Below are positions 58,345 through 64,000 of a stretch of 64,000 nucleotides of DNA, in pieces. The notes beneath the pieces were generated by a model, which saw only the letters and a program-made list of their open reading frames with translations, was not told where the DNA came from and made no database searches. Numbering within the stretch: position 1 is the first letter of the stretch; every line of letters starts with the position of its first letter. Source of the DNA: Haematobia irritans (lineage: Eukaryota > Arthropoda > Insecta > Diptera > Muscidae); the NCBI RefSeq assembly GCF_050003625.1, contig NC_134398.1:199820583-199884582 (forward strand). Reading direction: 5' to 3'. The position numbers were made by a program, and so were the translations under genes.

Positions 58345-59300
58345 TAAAATAAATTTCTAGAAAATTTTGAAAATTTGCCATTTACTAGAAAATTTCACAA
58401 AAAAAAAATATAGCAAAATTGAATGAAATATGTCATCGAAAAATAAAATGAAAAATTTTATTGGGTCCATTAAAATCCCAGCAAAAAAATTTGGAAGTTC
58501 TTCTCCAGGCACAACTTTAAAAGTACTTCCAAAAATGCTCCCCCAAAACTGTTCTTTATTTTGACTGCACAGGAAGTTCATTGGAGTCGATTTTTTTATA
58601 ACCCGCTTTTTTCATATTTTTAATAAGAAATTTATATTTATTTTTATATAAATAATAATTTATATAAATATAAATAAATAAAATAAATTTCTAGAAAATT
58701 TATGAAAATTTGCCATTCACTAGAAAATTTCACAAAAAAAATATAGCAACATTTAATGAAATATTGTCATCGAAAAAAAATGAAAAATTTCCATTGGGTC
58801 CATTAAAATCCCAGCAAAAACATTTGGAAGTTCTTTTCCAGGCACAACTTTAAAAGTACTTCCAAAAATGCTCTCCGAAAAATTGTCCTTAATTTTGACA
58901 GCACAGGAAGTTCATTTGAGTCAAGTTTTTTTAATATTTTTAATGGGAAATTTATATTTATTTTTATATAAATAATAATTTATATAAATATAAATAAATA
59001 AAATAAATTTCTAGAAAATTTTGAAAATTTGCCATTCACTAGAAAATTTCACAAAAAAATATAGCAAAATTGAATGAAATTTGTCATCGAAAAAAAAAAA
59101 TGAAAAATTTTTATTGGGTCCATTAAAATCCCAGCAAAAAAAATTTGGAAGTTCTTCTCCAGACACAACTTTAAAAGTACTTCCAAAAATGCTCTCCCAA
59201 CACTGTTCTTAATTTTTACTGCACAGGAAGTTCATTTGAGTCAATTTTTTTATAGCCCGCTTTTTTCATATTTTTAATAAGAAATTTATATTTATTTGTT
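58345..59300 (+). repeat. Three-unit tandem repeat, ~320-334 bp period
   Basis: AAATTTCTAGAAAATTT lies at 58351, 58685 and 59005. Each unit has CCATT(T/C)ACTAGAAAATTTCA, GGGTCCATTAAAATCCCAGC, TTTGGAAGTTCTTCTCCAG(G/A), AACTTTAAAAGTACTTCCAA and CACAGGAAGTTCATT(G/T)GAGT. AACTTTAAAAGTACTTCC and GGAAGTTCTT give short internal inverted matches. Confidence 0.93.
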
Positions 59301-59436
59301 TCAAATAGGTTTAAAACTTATTAAGAATTAATAAAATGGTACAAATTATTTAAATTTAGCCGAAACAAAATGTTAAATCCTTTCTGGAAAAATTGCGAAT
59401 TTTTGAAAATATTTCATGACAAACTTTCCAGATAAA

Positions 59437-59448
59437 GATCGGGCGCCA
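59437..59448 (+). promoter_or_regulatory. GC box, single site
   Basis: Exact GATCGGGCGCCA, plus orientation like all sites right of the 52.2-52.7 kb foldback. Confidence 0.5.
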
Positions 59449-59606
59449 ATGCCAAACAAAGGTAGGACTTTTGATATGTTTCGACGTCGAAGAATACTAA
59501 GAAGAATACTAGACTCAATTTTTCTGAGAAATCTGTGTTGGTTAAAAGTTGGCCTTAAATTCTCAATAAAAAAATCGATCTACTTAATCCCAAAACAAAA
59601 ATTCGG

Positions 59607-59861
59607 TCAATAATGCTATTCTATTTAGGAGTTTTTGTAACTTTTTTTCACACGAACTGTCTCTTTGTCACACCTGTTATTGGTTTTCGTTTTGTTTAAA
59701 AAATATTATTTGCATGAATTTTTAATTAATTAATCAATAATGCTATTCTATTTAGGAGTTTTTGTAACTTTTTTTCACACGAACTGTCTCTGTGTCACAC
59801 CTGTTATTGGTTTTCGTTTTGTTTAAAAAATATTATTTGCATGCATTTTTAATTAATTATT
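59607..59861 (+). repeat. 127-bp tandem duplication, nearly identical
   Basis: TCAATAATGCTATTCTATTT starts at 59607 and 59734. The two copies differ by only a few bases (for example CTCTTTGTCAC against CTCTGTGTCAC). The unit has CACACGAACTGTCTCT, CACACCTGTTATTGG and ends in TTTTTAATTAATT. Confidence 0.95.
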
Positions 59862-60476
59862 TTAACAAAATTAAATAATATATTGATAATTTTGTTTTTC
59901 CTGATAATTGATAATTATATACATTTTTTTTTCTCAGTGTCTACATCTAAATGCATCACAAGGATGTAAGCAGGAGCTGCAAACATCAGCATCATCTAAT
60001 GGCAAGTGTTTGCTATAAACAAAGATAACACAGAAAATTTCTACCAAACCTATACTAGAGACGGTTACGATAGCATAGATATCACTCAGCCTGTATGAAT
60101 GGGTGTGGGGTGCATTTTTTTGTGTTTCTTGTTTTGGAAAATGTACAAAAATCAGACATGAAATGGAACACTAGCGCCAACTAAAGTTTAATGGTATCTC
60201 GACTTTTACTCTATGATAGCTGGCAGGCAACAGCAGCAGCAGCATTATAGAATGAATTCCTAGAGCATACTATCTGAGTTCATAACAAACAACATCATTG
60301 CCAATAGCGGCAGCAGTAGCAGCATCATCATCTGCTTTGTAGTAGAGGGTATATTACCAACACCCAAAAATGCATAAGGCCTGGCACAACTGATAAATGA
60401 TGCGAGAGTTTTCACAAAAAGTTCCAATGGAAATTGGAGAGCTAGCTTTATTATTAAATAAAAACCCTAGGTCTGT
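59862..60476. other. Unique segment, CAG-repeat tracts
   Basis: CAGCAGCAGCAGCA near 60230 and GCAGCAGTAGCAGCATCATC near 60310. No gene recognised. Confidence 0.5.
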
Positions 60477-60488
60477 GATCGGGCGCCA
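60477..60488 (+). promoter_or_regulatory. GC box, rightmost site
   Basis: Exact GATCGGGCGCCA, plus orientation, followed by a GTGTATATAGATTTATATAG stretch and then the element end at 60530-60590. Confidence 0.5.
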
Positions 60489-60529
60489 GTGTATATAGAT
60501 TTATATAGATTTTTTTTTTTAATTTGATA

Positions 60530-60590
60530 GATTTTGCGGTAACATTTTCAAATTTGGTAGATTATTTTTGGTACAAGTGGCAATCGTGAT
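60530..60590 (-). repeat. Isolated array-type element end
   Basis: GATAGATTTTGCGGTAAC, AATTTGGTAGATTATTTTTG, then GTGGCAATCGTGATC. These words match the ends beside the arrays at 12333 (GGTAGATTATTTTTGG) and 38745, but no array is attached here. Confidence 0.55.
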
Positions 60591-61757
60591 CTTCACCCAA
60601 AAAATTGTAAATTTCCCACTAAAATGCTACAGATTAGGGACTTTCTCTGTGTTTCCCCAGAAATTTTGTATTTATCGATGATATTTTCTTTACTATCGTA
60701 CATGTATGACATACCCATCACTTAAAAATTGCATTCCCATCCCCCTTAGAAAGGGCAAACCAAAATAATTTTCGATATTCAGTTATCATCTACATTTGGT
60801 ATTTCAATTATTTTCTGACTAACTGATGTTATATAAAGCATCCATATATATTTTTTTGATATCTCTGGAATTGTGTAATGCTATAGAAAACGGCGAATAA
60901 TAATGATCATTTTCATTTAAAAACCACATGTAAAATAAAGATAAAAAGCTTATCGATTCCAATACACCACTTTCGATACACCCCTCGACAAGTGAAGTAG
61001 AAGAGACCAAATATCACAAAACAGAAAATAACAAAAAATTCTACATACAAACCTACACCAATAGAGCTATATACAGAGAAATATTAACATCAGTAAATAC
61101 AAAAGAACAAACAAACAAACAAACGTATTTACAAAACAGAAGCAGCCAAGCACAACAATATAATACAACAAGAGCAGCAGCAACAGCAGCAGCATCTGCA
61201 AGTATGCAGTTTTCATAGATAAGAAGAGCATTCATGAATTTCAAAGATAACAACAGAAACACAAAAATGTTCAAAATGAGCATGGTAGTGTGGTAGTGGA
61301 AATGGTGATGGTGGTACTCATTGGTGAGATATACATTTACCAGCAACACCCTCTCCCACTCCCAAAAAAAAAAAAAAAAAAAAACTCACCATAGAAATGA
61401 TGTCTTTACAAATGACTCTTGTGAATGAGGTATGGGTGTATTGGCTGAGTATCACACAGTTTGAATATGCGTGTTGTTGGTGACCAATAGCAAAAAAAAA
61501 AAAAACCAAACATAAACACCAGAGCAGAGAGCAAAAAGATTGAGTGAGAGCAATAGGTAAAAGAATGCCACCCAACGACCAAGGCTAAAAAGGCTAAACT
61601 TAAAACGACTCAAATCTTGAAGTCCCCAAGCAGCACAATGATTAGCCATAAGAACATTGAAACTTTCTGAGAGTCTATAATAGTCCATCTGTAATGGTTT
61701 TTTAGTTCTTTTTTTCGCATGTAGAAGTTTAGATTACAATTTAAATGAACATATATG
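60591..61757. other. Unique segment with poly-A and CAG tracts, no gene recognised
   Basis: CAAACAAACAAACAAACG near 61110, AGCAGCAGCAACAGCAGCAG near 61170, and A runs near 61360-61385 and 61490. Minus-strand frames of 63-98 codons overlap each other across 60819-61688 and look spurious. Confidence 0.5.
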
Positions 61758-61758
61758 G

Positions 61759-62397
61759 AACAAGTAAGGAAAGTCTAAAGTCGGGCGGGGCCGACTATAC
61801 TATACCCTGCACCACTTTGTAGATCAAATTTGGCACACGTGACTATATTACTAATTGTACTCCTAGTGCAAAATTTCAACCAAATTGGGACAAAACTCTG
61901 GCTTCTGGGGCCATATAACTCCATATCGGGCGAAACATATATATGGAAGCTATATCTAAATCTGAACCGATTTCAATCAAATTTGGCACACATGACTATA
62001 CTACCAATTGTACTCCTTGCGCAAAATTTCAAGCTAATCGGGATAAAACTCTGGCTTCTGGGTCCATATAAGTGCATATCGGACGAAAGATATATATGGG
62101 AGCTATATCTAAATCTGAACTGTTTTCTTCCAAAATCAATAGGGTTCTATTCTGACCCAAATTAGGCACATGTGCCAAATTTGAAGGCGATTGGACTTAA
62201 ATTGCGACCTAGACTTTGATCACAAAAATGTGTTCACAGACAGACGGACGGACAGACGGACATGGTTATATCGACTCAGGGACCCACACTGAGCATTATT
62301 GCCAAAGACACCATGTGTCTATCTCGTCTCCTTCTGGGTGTTACAAACATATGCACTAACTTATAATACCCTGTTCCACAGTGTGGCGCAGGGTATA
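61759..62397 (+). mobile_element. Dispersed non-autonomous fly element, copy E
   Basis: Starts AACAAGTAAGGAAAGTC, hairpin AGTCGGGCGGGGCCGACT, TATACCCTGCACCAC, and ends CCACAGTGTGGCGCAGGGTA. Module words GGAAGCTATA and GGGAGCTATA near 61945 and 62098 are 153 bp apart. CAGACGGACGGACAGACGGA and ATATCGACTCAGGG precede the end. It is shorter than copy B because it has fewer modules. The 111-codon frame over it is incidental. Confidence 0.88.
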
Positions 62398-62543
62398 AAA
62401 ATTATCATCAAAAATCCACAAAATGTCAATTCAATGGGTGTTTTTTTTAGAAAATACATCAGGTATAGTAAAAATAAGCCAATTCCTATCCATTCAATTT
62501 ATTATTTTTAGATGAAATTTAAGGCTTCAATTATCATAGTTAG

Positions 62544-64000
62544 AATGATCCAATTTAGGTCAAATATTCCCCGTTTGGTTCGATAATTTTTTTTTATAGA
62601 AAATTTTGTCGAAATTTTATTTCTATCGAATATTTTGTCGAAATTTTATTTCTATAGAAAATTTCGTCGAAATTTTATTTCTATAGAAAATTTCGTCGAC
62701 ACTTTATTTCTATAGAAAATTTCGTCGAAATTTTATTTCTAGAGAAAATTTTGTCGAAATTTTATTTCTATGGAAAATTTCGTGGAAATTTTGTTTCTAT
62801 AAAAAACTGCGTCGAAATTTTATTTCTATAGAAATTTTGTCGAAATTTTATTGCTATAGAAAATTTTGTCATAAATTTATATCTATAGAAAATTTAGTCA
62901 AAATTTCATTTCTATAAAAATTTTGTAAAAATTTTATTTCTATAGAAAATTTTGTCAAAATTTGTGGAAATTTTGTTTCTATAAAAACTGCGTCGAAATT
63001 TTATTTCTAAAGAAATTTTGTCGAAATTTTATTGCTATAGAAAATTTTGTCATAAATTTATATCCATAAAAAATTTAGTCAAAATTTTATTTCTATAAAA
63101 ATTTTGTCAAAATTTTATTTCTATAGAAAATTTTGTCAAAATTTTATTTCTATAGAAAATTTTGTCAAAATTTTATTTCTATAGAAAATTTCGTCGAAAT
63201 TTTATTTCTATAGAAAATTTTGTCAAATTTTTATTATATTTTTATAGAAAATTTTGTCAAATGATCCAATTTAAGTCAAATATTCCCTGTTTGGTTCCAT
63301 AACTTGTAATAAAAAATTTCGTCGCAATTTTTTTTCTATAGAAAATTTCGCCGAAATTTTATTTCTATAGAAAATATCGACGACATTTTATTTCTATAGA
63401 AAATTTCGTGGAAATTTTGTTTCTATAAAAACTGCGTCGAAATTTTATTTCTAAAGAAATTTTATTGCTATAGAAAATTTTGTCATAAATTTATATCCAT
63501 AGAAAATTTAGTCAAAATTTTATTTCTATAAAAATTTTGTCAAAATTTTATTTCTATAGAGAATTTTGTCAAAATTTTATTTCTATAGAACATTTTGTCA
63601 AAATTTTATTTCTATAGAAAATTTCGTCGAAATTTTATTTCTATAGAAAATTTTGTCAAACATAGTTAAAATGATCCAATTTAGGTCAAATACTTCCCGT
63701 TTGGTTCCATAACTTTTAATAAAATTTTTTTTTCTATAGAAAATTTCTTCGAAATTTCGTTTCTTTAGGAAATTTCGTCGAAATTTTGTTTCTTTACAAA
63801 ATTGCGTCGAAATTTCGTTTCTTTAGGAAATTTCGTCGAAATTTTGTTTATTTAGAATATTGCGTCAAAATTTTATTTCTATAGAAAATATCGTCGACAT
63901 TTTATTTCTATAGAAAATTTCGTCGAAATTTTATTTCTAGAGAAAATTGTGTCGAAATTTTATTTCTATAGAAAGTTTTGTCAAAATTTTATTTCTATAG
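62544..64000 (+). repeat. 29-bp array with CGTCG variant and higher-order units, runs off the window
   Basis: Many units have TTTCGTCGAAATTTTATTTC instead of TTTTGTCAAAATTTT; this variant is nearly confined to this array. A 45-bp non-unit segment, ATGATCCAATTTAGGTCAAA then CCGTTTGGTTCCATAA, recurs at about 62544, 63261 and 63671, so units of 410-717 bp have been duplicated with it. The array is cut by the window edge. Confidence 0.93.

Overview
The window is AT-rich, gene-poor DNA from a higher (probably calyptrate/muscoid) fly. Four things suggest this: rosa-like DD41D and ITmD37E-like Tc1/mariner remnants; dispersed elements carrying the GACGGAC...ATCGACTC block common in fly genomes; a tRNA-derived SINE ending in CCTAA repeats; and very large 29-bp minisatellite arrays. 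Species is not determinable by eye. I found no host protein-coding exon, rRNA or functional tRNA. The only recognisable coding sequences are two broken transposases. The window is most easily read as a long intron or intergenic segment.

Layout. 0.1-2.0 kb: first clean 29-bp array. 2.9-10 kb: diverged relatives of it organised into 200-350-bp tandem units and a ~650-bp segmental duplication, with a dispersed element at 8.06-9.24 kb. 10-13.5 kb: a hub of related dispersed elements (9.96, 11.09, 12.34 kb) built from 153-bp modules, then a MITE split by a SINE. 14.6-20.8 kb: diverged minus-orientation array broken by a 500-bp MITE, a second SINE, a DD41D transposon and another MITE. 21.8-24.4 kb: diverged arrays and a ~480-bp foldback. 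25-28 kb: 3-kb array of a variant unit. 29.2-35.8 kb and 38.8-39.1 kb: a ~230-bp satellite with a palindromic core, interrupted by a SINE (itself split by a MITE) and by a 5'-truncated DD37E element. 36.2-38.6, 40.6-41.2, 43.4-44.5, 47-50, 52.7-55.6 and 62.5-64 kb: further 29-bp arrays. 50.7-60.5 kb: a recurring 12-bp GC-rich word whose orientation flips at a foldback centred near 52.46 kb, plus several 127-330-bp tandem duplications.

Together roughly 40% of the window is 29-bp minisatellite or its diverged relatives. Two insertions record relative age: the SINE jumped into the MITE family at 13 kb, and the same MITE family jumped into the SINE at 30 kb, so both families were active in overlapping periods. 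The observations most worth checking are the oriented GC-box series, the palindromic ~230-bp satellite, the shared flanks of the 29-bp arrays (suggesting they travel inside a transposable element), and the constant 153-bp module.
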